This document shows, one piece after another, positions 1 to 8,481 of a stretch of 64,000 nucleotides of DNA. The DNA is from JBDHTS01 sp044221445 (GTDB taxonomy: Bacteria; Pseudomonadota; Alphaproteobacteria; Micavibrionales; Micavibrionaceae): contig JBGAPF010000004.1 of NCBI GenBank assembly GCA_044221445.1, positions 62,001 through 126,000 of the forward strand. The letters run 5' to 3'. The notes beneath the pieces are model-generated. The model was not told the DNA's origin, did no database searches, and worked only from the letters and a program-made list of their open reading frames with translations. The position numbers were made by a program, and so were the translations under genes. Within the stretch, counting starts at the first letter, position 1. Each line of letters begins with the position of its first letter.

Positions 1-169
1 GGGCAGCCCCTGTCGCCAGGGTATTGCCAAGAAGTGCGATGGCTTCGTTTCCATCCGCGAGATTTTCTCCCATGATGCCGGAGCCGATGACAACGGCGAC
101 CAGCAGGGCTGTGCCAAGCCATTCAGAAAAGAGCCTTCGTTTCAGATCGAATGGGCTAGGCGCCGTCAT
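1..169 (-). CDS. aqpS: Aquaglyceroporin (MIP family), N-terminal part only
   Basis: The minus strand from the ATG at 169 reads into the window edge for about 56 codons. It contains EWLGTALLVAVVIGSGIM and ALLGNTLATGAA, the first membrane helix and following loop of the MIP/aquaporin channels found in alphaproteobacterial ars operons. In Sinorhizobium-type operons AqpS replaces ArsB and lets arsenite made by ArsC leave the cell down its gradient; that role is known for the family and inferred here. The start overlaps the end of arsC by 14 bases, so it is the fourth gene of the arsR operon. The gene is cut by the window end, so the NPA motifs cannot be checked. Confidence 0.82.
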   Translation of the reverse strand, partial: MTAPSPFDLKRRLFSEWLGTALLVAVVIGSGIMGENLADGNEAIALLGNTLATGAA

Positions 170-578
170 TGAGGTAATCCTCGATGTGGTCTTTGAGCAT
201 GGCAAATGCTTCATCAAACGCGGCTTCGATCTGCAGGTCAGTGCCAGTGGCCTTTGCCGGATCAGGCGTACTCCAATGTAATTTTTTAGGTTTTCCGGGA
301 AACAGGGGGCAGCTTTCGCCAGCGGCCTGGTCGCAAACTGTAACTACCAGATCGAAATGCTGTGTCGAGAATTCATCCCATGACTTGCTGCGCGGCTGAC
401 CAGGGTCAATGCCGTGACGTTTCAGGGTTTCGATGGATTTAGGATGGACATACCCTGCTGGAAAGCTTCCTGCGCTAACAGCTTCAATTTCTCCTTTTCC
501 AAGATGATTGAATAAAGCTTCGGCCATCACGGAACGGCAGGAGTTACCTGTACAGAGGACAAGAACGCGCTGGGTCAT
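156..578 (-). CDS. arsC: Arsenate reductase, LMW-phosphatase (thioredoxin-linked) type
   Basis: A protein of about 140 residues that starts with the P-loop VLVLCTGNSCRSVMAEA near residues 5-21. This is the CX5R signature of low-molecular-weight phosphatase-type arsenate reductases, which reduce As(V) to As(III) in the cytoplasm. A second Cys lies in VVTVCDQAAGESC, where the resolving cysteines of this family sit. The ATG at 578 is preferred over an upstream GTG at 587 because it overlaps the stop of the DUF6428 gene as TGATG, a translational-coupling arrangement. The product arsenite would leave through the aquaglyceroporin encoded next. The family identification is strong. Confidence 0.93.
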   Translation of the reverse strand: MTQRVLVLCTGNSCRSVMAEALFNHLGKGEIEAVSAGSFPAGYVHPKSIETLKRHGIDPGQPRSKSWDEFSTQHFDLVVTVCDQAAGESCPLFPGKPKKLHWSTPDPAKATGTDLQIEAAFDEAFAMLKDHIEDYLNDGA

Positions 579-1030
579 CAGCAGCACCCTTTCGCTGGTG
601 TGCAGCAGGACGAATCTGCTTGCGCTTGTTCCTTGTCAGGAATGCCGCAGGCATCCTGCGCCAGGCAGGCGGTCTGCTTTGTGGTCAGGATAAAATCCTT
701 GCCGTCGAAATCAAGGCCGAACTTACCGATGGTGTTCTGCTGATATTCTACTTCGATATCCAGATTCTCATTGCCCAGAACCTTTTTTGAAAGATTCAGA
801 ATGTGCAGGAATTTCTGTGGGGCCAGTCTGTGATCGTAGTCGCCTGCTTCCCAAAGCTGAAAGTTTGCCATTGTTTCTTTTCGCTCAACACCACCGCAAT
901 CGATGAAGTGCTTGGTTACAAGACCGACTTCCGTAACGTGGAAATGGGACGGCAGATAGGATCCGTTCGGCAGTTTAAAGTTAATCGCCTCGATCCCGGC
1001 CAGATTCTTTTTTATCTCGGAGATTTTCAT
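578..1030 (-). CDS. DUF6428 family protein of arsenic operons
   Basis: A protein of about 150 residues containing LPSHFHVTEVGLVTKHFIDC and NFQLWEAGDYDHRLAPQK, the conserved core of the DUF6428 family, which recurs between arsR and arsC in proteobacterial ars operons. It ends in a Cys-rich tail (SSCCTPAKGCC), which suggests binding of a thiophilic metalloid, but the biochemical role is unknown. The start at 1030 overlaps the arsR stop as ATGA, and the AAGAAAGAGAA stretch upstream can act as ribosome binding site. An in-frame start at 1060 would lie wholly inside arsR and is less likely. No function beyond arsenic association should be assumed. Confidence 0.85.
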   Translation of the reverse strand: MKISEIKKNLAGIEAINFKLPNGSYLPSHFHVTEVGLVTKHFIDCGGVERKETMANFQLWEAGDYDHRLAPQKFLHILNLSKKVLGNENLDIEVEYQQNTIGKFGLDFDGKDFILTTKQTACLAQDACGIPDKEQAQADSSCCTPAKGCC

Positions 1031-1401
1031 GATTTTTTCTCTTTCTTGGGTTGGCAGCAATTCATTAATTCTATAACCGATGAGCCTTTTTTCTTGTCCG
1101 TGCGGATGCTGGCGAATTCAACGCGGCAGCAATCTTCGACCATGAAGCGGATCAGGCCCGTAAAGAAATCAAAATTCGCGCTGTAGATTATGGAGCGGCC
1201 TTCGCGGCGCGACAGCACCAGATCGGCGTTGCTCATATGGTTCAGGTGAAAAGACAGGGTATTGTGCGGAATGCCCAGCGTCTCGCTGAGTTTGCCAGCT
1301 GGCGCGCCGTCAGGGCCATATTCGACCAGCAGCCGGAAAACCCGAAGACGGGTTTCTTGCGACAGTGCGTCAAAGGCTATAAGGGCTTCTTGAATGTCCA
1401 T
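1027..1401 (-). CDS. arsR: ArsR-family metalloregulatory repressor
   Basis: A winged-helix protein of 124 residues. The HTH region includes PAGKLSETLGIPHNTLSFHL, typical of ArsR/SmtB repressors that leave DNA when As(III) or Sb(III) binds. Cys pairs occur at VEDCCRVE and near the C terminus (MNCCQPKK); the C-terminal CC is typical of the long alphaproteobacterial ArsR group. The ATG at 1401 was chosen because family homology begins there (MDIQEALIAFDALSQETRLR) and because it lies inside a palindromic operator. An upstream open extension to 1569 runs through the promoter region and looks non-coding. It is the first gene of the ars operon and overlaps the next gene by ATGA. Confidence 0.93.
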   Translation of the reverse strand: MDIQEALIAFDALSQETRLRVFRLLVEYGPDGAPAGKLSETLGIPHNTLSFHLNHMSNADLVLSRREGRSIIYSANFDFFTGLIRFMVEDCCRVEFASIRTDKKKGSSVIELMNCCQPKKEKKS

Positions 1402-1424
1402 ATGTCTATAGATATGGACATATG
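1396..1424 (-). promoter_or_regulatory. Putative ArsR operator overlapping the arsR start
   Basis: Two nested inverted repeats are visible: GTCCATAT (1396-1403) with ATATGGAC (1412-1419), and CATATGTC (1399-1406) with GACATATG (1417-1424). They cover the arsR start codon. ArsR-family repressors bind such dyads, so autorepression of the operon is the likely role. This is inferred from symmetry and position only. Confidence 0.6.
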
Positions 1425-1503
1425 CTGTCAAAGTCAATCCTGCTTTTAAAATCATGAATGTTCTGAAATATTCGTGTGATGTACTGTCAGACAGGCCTGC
1501 ATA

Positions 1504-1537
1504 TATATGTAAGCAGCCTATATATGTAAGCAGCCTA
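1504..1537. repeat. Perfect 17-bp tandem duplication upstream of arsR
   Basis: The unit TATATGTAAGCAGCCTA occurs twice back to back (1504-1520 and 1521-1537) in the divergent region between arsR and the next plus-strand gene. It could be promoter-associated or a simple slippage duplication. Confidence 0.8.
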
Positions 1538-1611
1538 AAAATTATGTTTTCGCAAAAAAATATAATCAAACTGGATTGTTAGTTGAACGTTGCGGTGCTA
1601 TATATTTGGTC

Positions 1612-1956
1612 ATGCGCGTGTTCCTTATGCTTTTAATTTTTGCGATAGGTTACAGCGGCTTCACAGCTGCAGCGCATGCCTATGGCTCCGATTGCGGCAT
1701 GACCCAGTCTAAAGAAAGCCCTGCCGATAAAGCGGGATGCCCCGACGAGCAGCAGAAAATAGACGATCAAGCTGATCAGAATAAAAGCACGGGCGGTATC
1801 GATTGCCATCATTGCTGTTCTGCTGAAATAGGATTTAGTTCTGATTTCTCGGTAAACTTCGATATCGCATCGATGCTTCTATCGCCTTTGCCGGATCAGG
1901 TTCCCACCGACAGCCATATATCCTCGCTTTTACGCCCCCCAAGACACCTTGTTTAA
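1612..1956 (+). CDS. Small secreted Cys/His-containing protein upstream of czcCBA
   Basis: A protein of about 114 residues from the ATG at 1612; the frame is also open from 1576. Residues 1 to about 24 form a signal peptide (VFLMLLIFAIGYSGF followed by AAAHA). The mature part is acidic, with DCHHCC in the middle and further Cys residues near the N terminus (GSDCGM, AGCPDEQ), which suggests periplasmic metal binding. It ends in a short basic PP-containing tail. It is not a family I can name. A comparable small secreted protein sits before the copper oxidase operon at 12294. Position just ahead of czcC suggests a metal-sensing or buffering role, which is inference. Confidence 0.6.
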   Translation: MRVFLMLLIFAIGYSGFTAAAHAYGSDCGMTQSKESPADKAGCPDEQQKIDDQADQNKSTGGIDCHHCCSAEIGFSSDFSVNFDIASMLLSPLPDQVPTDSHISSLLRPPRHLV

Positions 1957-1969
1957 CTGAACGGGGTTT

Positions 1970-2030
1970 AGCCGCCTTTGGCGCGACTCCGTTAACGCCG
2001 CTCCTTTAGGGAGTCCGGTGCGTTAATCGC
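1970..2030 (+). other. Structured leader between the small secreted protein and czcC
   Basis: Within the 103-base gap there is a CGCC-TTT-GGCG hairpin, followed by a nested structure. TTAACGC (1992-1998) pairs with GCGTTAA (2020-2026) around an inner CTCC(TTTAG)GGAG hairpin (2001-2013). ACTCC at 1986 can compete for the same GGAGT. It could be a terminator-like attenuator or a stabilising 5' leader. No known riboswitch class is recognised. Confidence 0.4.
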
Positions 2031-2059
2031 TGTCAATTTCAGTCAAACAAGGAATTATC

Positions 2060-3403
2060 ATGACTATATTTCGTTCCAGACGATCCGTTGTGATCGCTAT
2101 GGCGGGCCTTTTAATTACAGTTTCGCCGCTTTCGGTCGCATGGGCTTTGGCGCAAGACGATAAAGGAGAAATACCCGCCCTTATCCAGCCCGCGTCAGCG
2201 TCCGCCGCTCCTGCCGCAATGCTTGTCCTCGATCAAGCCATAGCGTGGGCCTTGGAACATTCGCCTGTGCTGGGGGCATCGACCAGCCGCGCCGATGCCG
2301 CCACCGCCAGCCGGTCGCAGGCGGGCGCGTTGCCAAACCCGGAATTATCCATCGAAGCCGAGAATATTTACGGCGACGGCCCGCTTGAAGGCACGGGCGG
2401 AGCGGAAATCACTTACGGCGTGGAGCAGCTGGTCGAACTGCCTGGTAAGCGCGGTAACCGCGTCCGGGTGGCCGAAGCAGAGAAAACCAAAATTCATTAT
2501 GCCCGTGACGGCGCACGGCTTGATCTGATCAGGGACATAACGACTGCTTATGCCGAACTGGTCGCCGCACAACGCGACCTGACAGTTATCGAAGAAGAAC
2601 GCAATCTTGCCGAGGAAGTGTTGAATAGCGTTGCCGCCAAGGTGGAGGCCGGAAAGGAACCGCCTATTCAGAGGAACAAGGCGCAAATCGAATTGTCGTC
2701 CAGCACAATCGCGCTCGACCGCGCCCGGCGCGCCGTCAGCACGAAAAAACAGACGCTGTCGGTTTTGATGGGTGGGGATGTAAGCGATTTTACGGTGGAC
2801 GCGCAAAGCCTGCCCGTACTTTCGGAACCGCAACCCTTCATCTATTATCAGGAGCGATTGAACCAGACCCCGGACGCCAAGGGATTGGAGGCCGATGTCA
2901 CGCAGGCGCAATCCGCTTTATCACTCGAAAAGGCCAACGCTTTACCTGACCCGACGCTGGGCTTTGGCGTCAGGCAATTCCGCGAAGACGACAGCCAGGC
3001 TTTCGTGGCGGGAATTTCGTTTCCCATCCCCGTCTTCAATCTCAATCGCGCCGGTATCCAGCGGGCTGGACATGAATTCAATGCTGCTAAACTGGAACAG
3101 CGCGGTGGACAGTTATCGCTGGAATCCACATTGACCGAAACCTACGAGAATTTTGTAAGCGCCTATCGTGAAGCCAGCGCCCTGAATGATTCTGTTTTGC
3201 CCGGAGCCGAGGAAGCGTTTTCGTTTTCCCGTCAAGGATATGACGCCGGGAAATTCGGATATCTCGAAGTGCTTGACTCGCAACGCACCCTGTTCGACGC
3301 CCGCAGGCAATATAACGAGGCGGTTCTCGATTATCACCGACAGCGGGCGGCCATCGAGCGCATGACCGCCCTGCACGGACACAACACTTCTGACAAGGAA
3401 TAG
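2060..3403 (+). CDS. czcC: Outer-membrane channel of a heavy-metal RND efflux system (CzcC/CusC-like, TolC family)
   Basis: 447 residues with an N-terminal signal sequence and two outer-membrane efflux protein repeats. Family features include the early segment SRSQAGALPNPELSIEAENI, the GVEQLVELPGKRGNRVRVAE segment, and the second repeat's LPDPTLGFGVRQF. As a trimer it would form the outer-membrane exit duct for metal ions delivered by CzcB and CzcA. AAGGA lies 6-7 bases before the ATG. It is followed after three bases by czcB, so the three genes form one operon. The substrate is inferred from the pump gene. The assignment to the TolC family is firm and the Czc-type name follows from context. 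Confidence 0.92.
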   Translation: MTIFRSRRSVVIAMAGLLITVSPLSVAWALAQDDKGEIPALIQPASASAAPAAMLVLDQAIAWALEHSPVLGASTSRADAATASRSQAGALPNPELSIEAENIYGDGPLEGTGGAEITYGVEQLVELPGKRGNRVRVAEAEKTKIHYARDGARLDLIRDITTAYAELVAAQRDLTVIEEERNLAEEVLNSVAAKVEAGKEPPIQRNKAQIELSSSTIALDRARRAVSTKKQTLSVLMGGDVSDFTVDAQSLPVLSEPQPFIYYQERLNQTPDAKGLEADVTQAQSALSLEKANALPDPTLGFGVRQFREDDSQAFVAGISFPIPVFNLNRAGIQRAGHEFNAAKLEQRGGQLSLESTLTETYENFVSAYREASALNDSVLPGAEEAFSFSRQGYDAGKFGYLEVLDSQRTLFDARRQYNEAVLDYHRQRAAIERMTALHGHNTSDKE

Positions 3404-3406
3404 ACC

Positions 3407-4681
3407 ATGAGAAAAACAAAACTGAAAACCCTTCTGATTACGTCTGTAGCGGTTATCGCGCTGGTGGGTGGGTTTGCCTATAAGGAATTCACGCCGCCGA
3501 GCCATGCCGCCGAGGAACATGGCGACAGCCACGGCCACGAGGAAGGCGAAGAAGGCCATGACAAGGAAAAAGGCGAAGAAAAGCATGGTCACGGCCATGA
3601 GGAAGCAAAAGAAGAACATGGCGCGGAAGGCGGTGAAGAGCATGGCGAGGAAGGAATTGTAAAGCTTGACGAGGCGCAGCTGACAGCCGCAGGCATTAAA
3701 ATATCCGAAGTCGGTCCCGGCAAGCTGGCGCGGGAAGTGACCGTCCCCGGCAAGATCGTCGCCGCCGCCGACCGCATGGCGCAGATTGTTCCGAAGGTCG
3801 CGGGCGTCGTAACGGAAGCTCTTAAGAATCTTGGTGATACGGTTAAAAAAGGCGAGGTTCTGGCCCTGATCGAAAGCCGTGAAATGGCCGAGGCCGTGGC
3901 GGATTTCCTGGCCGCGAAGCGAGCCGAGGAGTTGGCGCGGACCACGTTCAACCGTGAAAAAGGTCTATGGGATAAAAAAATCACGGCGGAGCAGGATTAT
4001 CTGAACGCCAAGAACGCGCATCAGGAAGCGCAAATCCGCCTCGACCTTGCAAAGCAGAAATTGCAGGCGCTGGGGCATGAGGGCGAGATAGCCGGAAACG
4101 GCAATGCCCGCTTTCACCAACTGAAAACGCCGCTGGATGGCCGCGTGATAGCGCGGGAGCTGACGCTGGGAGAATTCGTCGATACGACGCATACAGCCTT
4201 TACCGTCGCTGATTTAAGCGTGGTGTGGGTTGAAACCGCCATCGCGCCGGGCGACCTGCCTTTCGTCAAGGAGGGACAGCCTGCGACCATCATGGGCAGC
4301 GGCGGCAAGGCCGAGGGCAAGTTGATTTTCGTCAGCCCCGCCATTGACCCTGAAACCCGCGCCGCCAAGGCGATCATCGAGCTTGAAAACGCGGACGGAA
4401 AATGGCGGCCAGGCGAATTCGCCAACGCCGCTATCTCTACCTCCGCGCAGGAAGTCGATTTTATCCTGCCGAAAGAAGCGGTGCAAAGCGTCGATGGGCA
4501 GAACGTTGTTTTCGTCCGCTCGGACAAAGGCTTTGAAAAACGGGTCGTCGGCTTAGGCCGGGAAGACAGCCGCCATCTTGAAATCGTCTCCGGTCTTCAA
4601 GCCGGAGACGCGGTCGCCGTCAGCGGAACATTCACTCTCAAGGCTGAATTCGGCAAAGCCGAAGCCGAACACGCACACTAA
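3407..4681 (+). CDS. czcB: Periplasmic adaptor (membrane fusion protein) of a metal RND pump, CzcB-like
   Basis: 424 residues with one N-terminal membrane anchor. A strongly acidic, His-rich segment follows at about residues 34-80, with repeated HGHEE, HGDSHGHEEGEEGHDKE-type runs, expected to bind Zn, Co or Cd in the periplasm. Next come the barrel-sandwich and alpha-hairpin domains (VVTEALKNLGDTVKKGEVLA; the coiled coil from about residues 160-225) and a C-terminal membrane-proximal domain. It joins CzcA to CzcC. The His-rich insertion is known from CzcB and related adaptors and may capture or present metal to the pump. The RBS is AAGGA with a seven-base spacing. Confidence 0.92.
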   Translation: MRKTKLKTLLITSVAVIALVGGFAYKEFTPPSHAAEEHGDSHGHEEGEEGHDKEKGEEKHGHGHEEAKEEHGAEGGEEHGEEGIVKLDEAQLTAAGIKISEVGPGKLAREVTVPGKIVAAADRMAQIVPKVAGVVTEALKNLGDTVKKGEVLALIESREMAEAVADFLAAKRAEELARTTFNREKGLWDKKITAEQDYLNAKNAHQEAQIRLDLAKQKLQALGHEGEIAGNGNARFHQLKTPLDGRVIARELTLGEFVDTTHTAFTVADLSVVWVETAIAPGDLPFVKEGQPATIMGSGGKAEGKLIFVSPAIDPETRAAKAIIELENADGKWRPGEFANAAISTSAQEVDFILPKEAVQSVDGQNVVFVRSDKGFEKRVVGLGREDSRHLEIVSGLQAGDAVAVSGTFTLKAEFGKAEAEHAH

Positions 4682-4692
4682 GGACAAAAGTT

Positions 4693-7600
4693 ATGATCGA
4701 AAAAATTCTCCGCTTTTCCATTGCCCATCGGCTTTTGATTCTCATGCTGACGGTAACGGTGTCGGCTTACGGCGTTTACGCCCTTGGCAAATTGCCCATC
4801 GACGCCGTACCGGATATCACGAACAACCAAGTGCAGATCAACGTCGAAGTGCCTGCCCTGTCTCCGTTCGAGGTTGAGAAACAGGTCACATATTCAATTG
4901 AAACGGCGATGGCTGGCATTCCTGGCCTGATCGAAACGCGCTCCATGTCCCGCAATGGGTTCGCGCAGGTGACGGTCATATTCGAGGATAACGTCGATAT
5001 TTACTTTGCCCGCGCACAAGTCAACGAGCGTCTGGCGACCGCCAAGGAAAGCCTGCCGGAAGGCGCGGAGGTCGTGATGGGCGCGATCTCGACCGGCCTC
5101 GGCGAAATCTATATGTGGACGGTTGAATACGAAAAGTCCGATCAACCCTATACGACGCCTGAAGGACTGAAGCTCACTTCCGAATTTGAAAAGGCGATGT
5201 ATCTGCGTACCGTGCAGGACTGGATCATCGGCCCCCAGATCAAGACGGTCAAAGGCGTGGCGGCGGTCGATTCCATCGGTGGCTATGCCCAGCAATATCA
5301 TGTGCAGCCTGATCCTCAGAAACTGGCATCGCTGGGATTGACCTTCAATGACGTGATCGAGGCGTTGGAACGCAATAATGCGAGTACGGGCGCGGGTTAT
5401 CTGGAACAAAAGGGCGAATCTTATGTCGTCCGCGCCGACGGACGCCTGACGACGACCAAGGAAATCAGCAATGTCGTCGTTTCGACACGTAAAGGTGTTC
5501 CGATCTATATGAGGGACGTTGCCACGGTGGGTCTGGGTAAGGAACTTCGCACCGGCAGCGCCAGCGAAAACGGCCACGAAGTCGTGGTCGCTACAGCCAT
5601 GATGCTGCGCGGCGAAAATAGCCGCGTTGTTGCCAAAGCCGTGGATGAAAAATTAACCGAGATACAAAAATCGTTGCCGGAAGGCGTAAGGGCCAAAACG
5701 GTTTTGAACCGTACCAATTTGGTTGAAGCCACCATCAAGACGGTCAGTAAGAATCTGGCCGAGGGCGCCTTGCTGGTTATTGCCGTTCTATTCCTGCTAT
5801 TGGGTAATTTCAGAGCGGCTGTTATTACCGCCTTGATTATTCCCTTCACGATGCTCATGACCGGAATCGGCATGGTGCAGGCTGGTATCAGCGCCAACCT
5901 CATGAGCCTGGGCGCGCTCGATTTCGGACTGCTTGTGGATGGCGGAGTCATTATCATTGAAAATTGTCTGCGGCGTCTTTCTGAAAAACAGCATAAGGAA
6001 GGCCGATTGCTGACCCATGAAGAACGGCTTGACGAAGTCATGGAGGCCAGCGCCCAGATGATTAAGCCGATGGTGTTCGGGCGGATTATCATCATCATCG
6101 TTTTCATGGCGCTTCTCTCCTTTACGGGGGTCGAAGGGAAAATGTTCACGCCGATGGCAATGACGGTCATCATTGCCCTCACCTTCGCTTTTATCCTGTC
6201 CATCACCTTCGTCCCGGCGATGGTCGCGATGTGGCTTAGTGGCAGGATCGAGGAAAAAGACAACTGGATTATCAGGAAATCGAAGGCGTTTTATGAACCG
6301 CTTTTGAACTTCTCACTCAATAATCCTAAAAAAATGATTTTGGGTTCTGTGTTATTCTTTGCTCTTTCGTTGCTCACTTTCACGCGGCTGGGGCAGGAAT
6401 TCATACCTACGCTCGATGAAAAGAATATCGCCATGCACGCCATGCGAATTCCTTCTACGTCGCTGTCGGAATCCACGGCCATGCAGTTACAGGTCGAAAA
6501 AGCCATCAGCGCCTTGCCGGAAATGGCGTTCGTTTTCGCTAAGACCGGAACGGCGGAAATGGCAGGCGATCCCATGCCGCCGAACGTATCGGATACTTTC
6601 CTAATCCTGAAAGATCGCAGCGAATGGCCGGATAAGGATTTGCCAAAACCGGAATTGATTGAGAAAATCGCAAAGGCCGTGGGTCGTGTGCCAGGCAATA
6701 ATTACGAATACACGCAACCTATTCAGATGCGGTTTAACGAATTGATTGCCGGGGTGCGAAGCGATGTGGCCGTGAAAGTTTACGGCGATGATTTCGATGC
6801 CATCGGAAAAACTGCGAACAGCATTGCGAATGCTTTGCGAAAGGTCGCGGGCGCAGCCGATGTCAAAGTTGAACAATCGACCGGCCTGCCCATGCTGGAA
6901 ATTGATATCAACAAGGATACGATTGCCCGCTATGGCCTGAATATCGGTGACGTTTTGGATTTGATATCAGTGGCAATCGGTGGGCAAGAAGCCGGTCTTG
7001 TGTTTGAGGGCGACCGCCGCTTCCCGATTGTTGTGCGCTTGCCTGAATCTATAAGGCAGGACATTCCCGCACTTGAAAACCTGCCTGTGGCGGTACCTCA
7101 TGAAGACGGAGAAGACGGCGGCGCATTTGTTCCTTTGAAACAAATAGCCACTTTCCGTCTCTCCGAAGGGCCGAACCAGATCAGCCGTGAGAACGGCAAA
7201 CGCCGCGTCGTGGTGCAAGCCAACGTAAGGGGTCGTGACATTGGTTCTTTCGTGGCTGAGGCCCAGCAGGTCATAGAAAAGGAAGTCAAAGTGCCTCCGG
7301 GCTATTGGCTTGACTGGGGCGGACAATTTGAAAATCTAATGGCGGCGCGTGACCGCTTGATGATTGTCGTTCCGGCCTGCTTCTTCGTCATATTTATGAT
7401 GCTGTTTACCGCGTTAGGGTCGGCAAAGCAGGCGTTGCTTGTTTTCAGCGGCGTTCCGCTGGCTATCTCAGGCGGGATTTTTACGCTGTTCCTGGCGGGG
7501 ATGCCGTTCTCAATACCTGCGGCGGTCGGGTTTATCGCCCTTTCCGGTATTGCGGTGCTGAACGGTCTCGTCATGGTGACATATATCAATCAACTGGTGG

Positions 7601-7881
7601 CGGAGGGCGTAGAGCGCCGGGAAGCCATCGTGCAAGGGGCGCTTACGCGCTTGCGGCCCGTTCTCATGACTGCGCTGGTTGCCTCTCTTGGCTTCGTGCC
7701 GATGGCGCTGGCGCACGGTACGGGCGCGGAAGTGCAAAAGCCATTGGCGATGGTCGTCATTGGCGGTCTGATTTCCGCCACGGCGCTGACGCTGCTGGTA
7801 TTGCCCGCGCTATACAAAGTGTTTTCAGGGAAAGACAGGGCTGCAATGGAAGAAGATCACCTGGCGAAACTTCATCATTAA
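4693..7881 (+). CDS. czcA: Heavy-metal efflux RND transporter, CzcA/HME1-like
   Basis: 1062 residues, the usual length for the HME branch of RND pumps, with twelve predicted membrane helices and two large periplasmic loops. The helix 4 motif ALDFGLLVDGGVIIIEN closely resembles the DFGx3DGA motif of the divalent-cation (Zn/Co/Cd) HME1 class; Gly replaces the usual Ala. The opening residues (IAHRLLILMLTVTVSAYGVY, LPIDAVPDITNNQVQI) are typical. It is a proton antiporter that expels ions across the envelope with CzcB and CzcC. The RBS AAGGA precedes the ATG by about eight bases. Substrate preference within Zn/Co/Cd cannot be settled from sequence. Confidence 0.93.
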   Translation: MIEKILRFSIAHRLLILMLTVTVSAYGVYALGKLPIDAVPDITNNQVQINVEVPALSPFEVEKQVTYSIETAMAGIPGLIETRSMSRNGFAQVTVIFEDNVDIYFARAQVNERLATAKESLPEGAEVVMGAISTGLGEIYMWTVEYEKSDQPYTTPEGLKLTSEFEKAMYLRTVQDWIIGPQIKTVKGVAAVDSIGGYAQQYHVQPDPQKLASLGLTFNDVIEALERNNASTGAGYLEQKGESYVVRADGRLTTTKEISNVVVSTRKGVPIYMRDVATVGLGKELRTGSASENGHEVVVATAMMLRGENSRVVAKAVDEKLTEIQKSLPEGVRAKTVLNRTNLVEATIKTVSKNLAEGALLVIAVLFLLLGNFRAAVITALIIPFTMLMTGIGMVQAGISANLMSLGALDFGLLVDGGVIIIENCLRRLSEKQHKEGRLLTHEERLDEVMEASAQMIKPMVFGRIIIIIVFMALLSFTGVEGKMFTPMAMTVIIALTFAFILSITFVPAMVAMWLSGRIEEKDNWIIRKSKAFYEPLLNFSLNNPKKMILGSVLFFALSLLTFTRLGQEFIPTLDEKNIAMHAMRIPSTSLSESTAMQLQVEKAISALPEMAFVFAKTGTAEMAGDPMPPNVSDTFLILKDRSEWPDKDLPKPELIEKIAKAVGRVPGNNYEYTQPIQMRFNELIAGVRSDVAVKVYGDDFDAIGKTANSIANALRKVAGAADVKVEQSTGLPMLEIDINKDTIARYGLNIGDVLDLISVAIGGQEAGLVFEGDRRFPIVVRLPESIRQDIPALENLPVAVPHEDGEDGGAFVPLKQIATFRLSEGPNQISRENGKRRVVVQANVRGRDIGSFVAEAQQVIEKEVKVPPGYWLDWGGQFENLMAARDRLMIVVPACFFVIFMMLFTALGSAKQALLVFSGVPLAISGGIFTLFLAGMPFSIPAAVGFIALSGIAVLNGLVMVTYINQLVAEGVERREAIVQGALTRLRPVLMTALVASLGFVPMALAHGTGAEVQKPLAMVVIGGLISATALTLLVLPALYKVFSGKDRAAMEEDHLAKLHH

Positions 7882-7891
7882 GGAACAGCCG

Positions 7892-7972
7892 ATGAATAAA
7901 GGAAAATGCCGCATTGACGATATGGAGACACCGAGATCATACTTACGAAAACAGAAAGAGAGGCAAAAATGA
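7892..7972 (+). CDS. Possible 26-residue leader peptide coupled to the TRASH protein
   Basis: A short frame (MNKGKCRIDDMETPRSYLRK...) starts at 7892 with AAGGA about seven bases upstream. It ends at 7972, its TGA overlapping the next ATG as ATGA. The spacing and overlap suggest translational coupling of the following metal-binding gene, but no homologue is known to me. The reading frame could also be chance, since it is only 26 codons. Confidence 0.3.
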   Translation: MNKGKCRIDDMETPRSYLRKQKERQK

Positions 7973-8475
7973 ATTCACTTAAAAAAACATTTTTAGGATT
8001 TATGGTAGCGATTGCCATGACGCTATCTTCGTATGTGGTCATTTCTTTCAACGATCATGTTGCCAGCGCGGCTGAGGAACAATCCCACAAGGATGATGTT
8101 ACAAAATTATCCGGCCCACAGATGACTCAAGCACCCGCCGATGAAGATCACCACGATTCTATGGGACTCAAGCGAGTTGAAGCCAAGCAGGTTTGCATGA
8201 TGAATAACAAATTCATGGGACGTGACCAGATTTCCATCATCGTCGATGGGAAAACCTATTTTGGTTGCTGTGCGATGTGCAAAGAAAAATTGCAAAACGA
8301 TCCGCAGGCAAGAACAGGCACTGACCCGATTAGCGGAAAGCCGGTCGATAAAGCGACCGCAATCATCGGGGCTGCTCCTGACGATACGATTTATTATTTC
8401 GAGAATGAAGAAAACATGGAGAAATTCAGCAGCGATCCCTCGCGCTACGTTAACCCGCTGGACGTAGAACCTTAG
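7969..8475 (+). CDS. Secreted TRASH/YHS-type metal-binding protein
   Basis: 168 residues with an N-terminal hydrophobic signal or anchor (MVAIAMTLSSYVVISF). The conserved part begins with CMMNNKFMGRDQISIIVDGK and continues YFGCCAMCKEKLQ, then DPISGKPVDKA, which is the Cys pattern of TRASH/YHS zinc-ribbon-like domains often found beside Cus/Czc efflux genes. The Cys residues probably bind a thiophilic or divalent metal in the periplasm; that is inference. It is the last gene of the czc operon, 87 bases after czcA. The stop faces the ATPase gene, with CCGCT and AGCGG at 8479-8497 able to form a small convergent hairpin. Confidence 0.75.
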   Translation: MNSLKKTFLGFMVAIAMTLSSYVVISFNDHVASAAEEQSHKDDVTKLSGPQMTQAPADEDHHDSMGLKRVEAKQVCMMNNKFMGRDQISIIVDGKTYFGCCAMCKEKLQNDPQARTGTDPISGKPVDKATAIIGAAPDDTIYYFENEENMEKFSSDPSRYVNPLDVEP

Positions 8476-8481
8476 AAGCCG

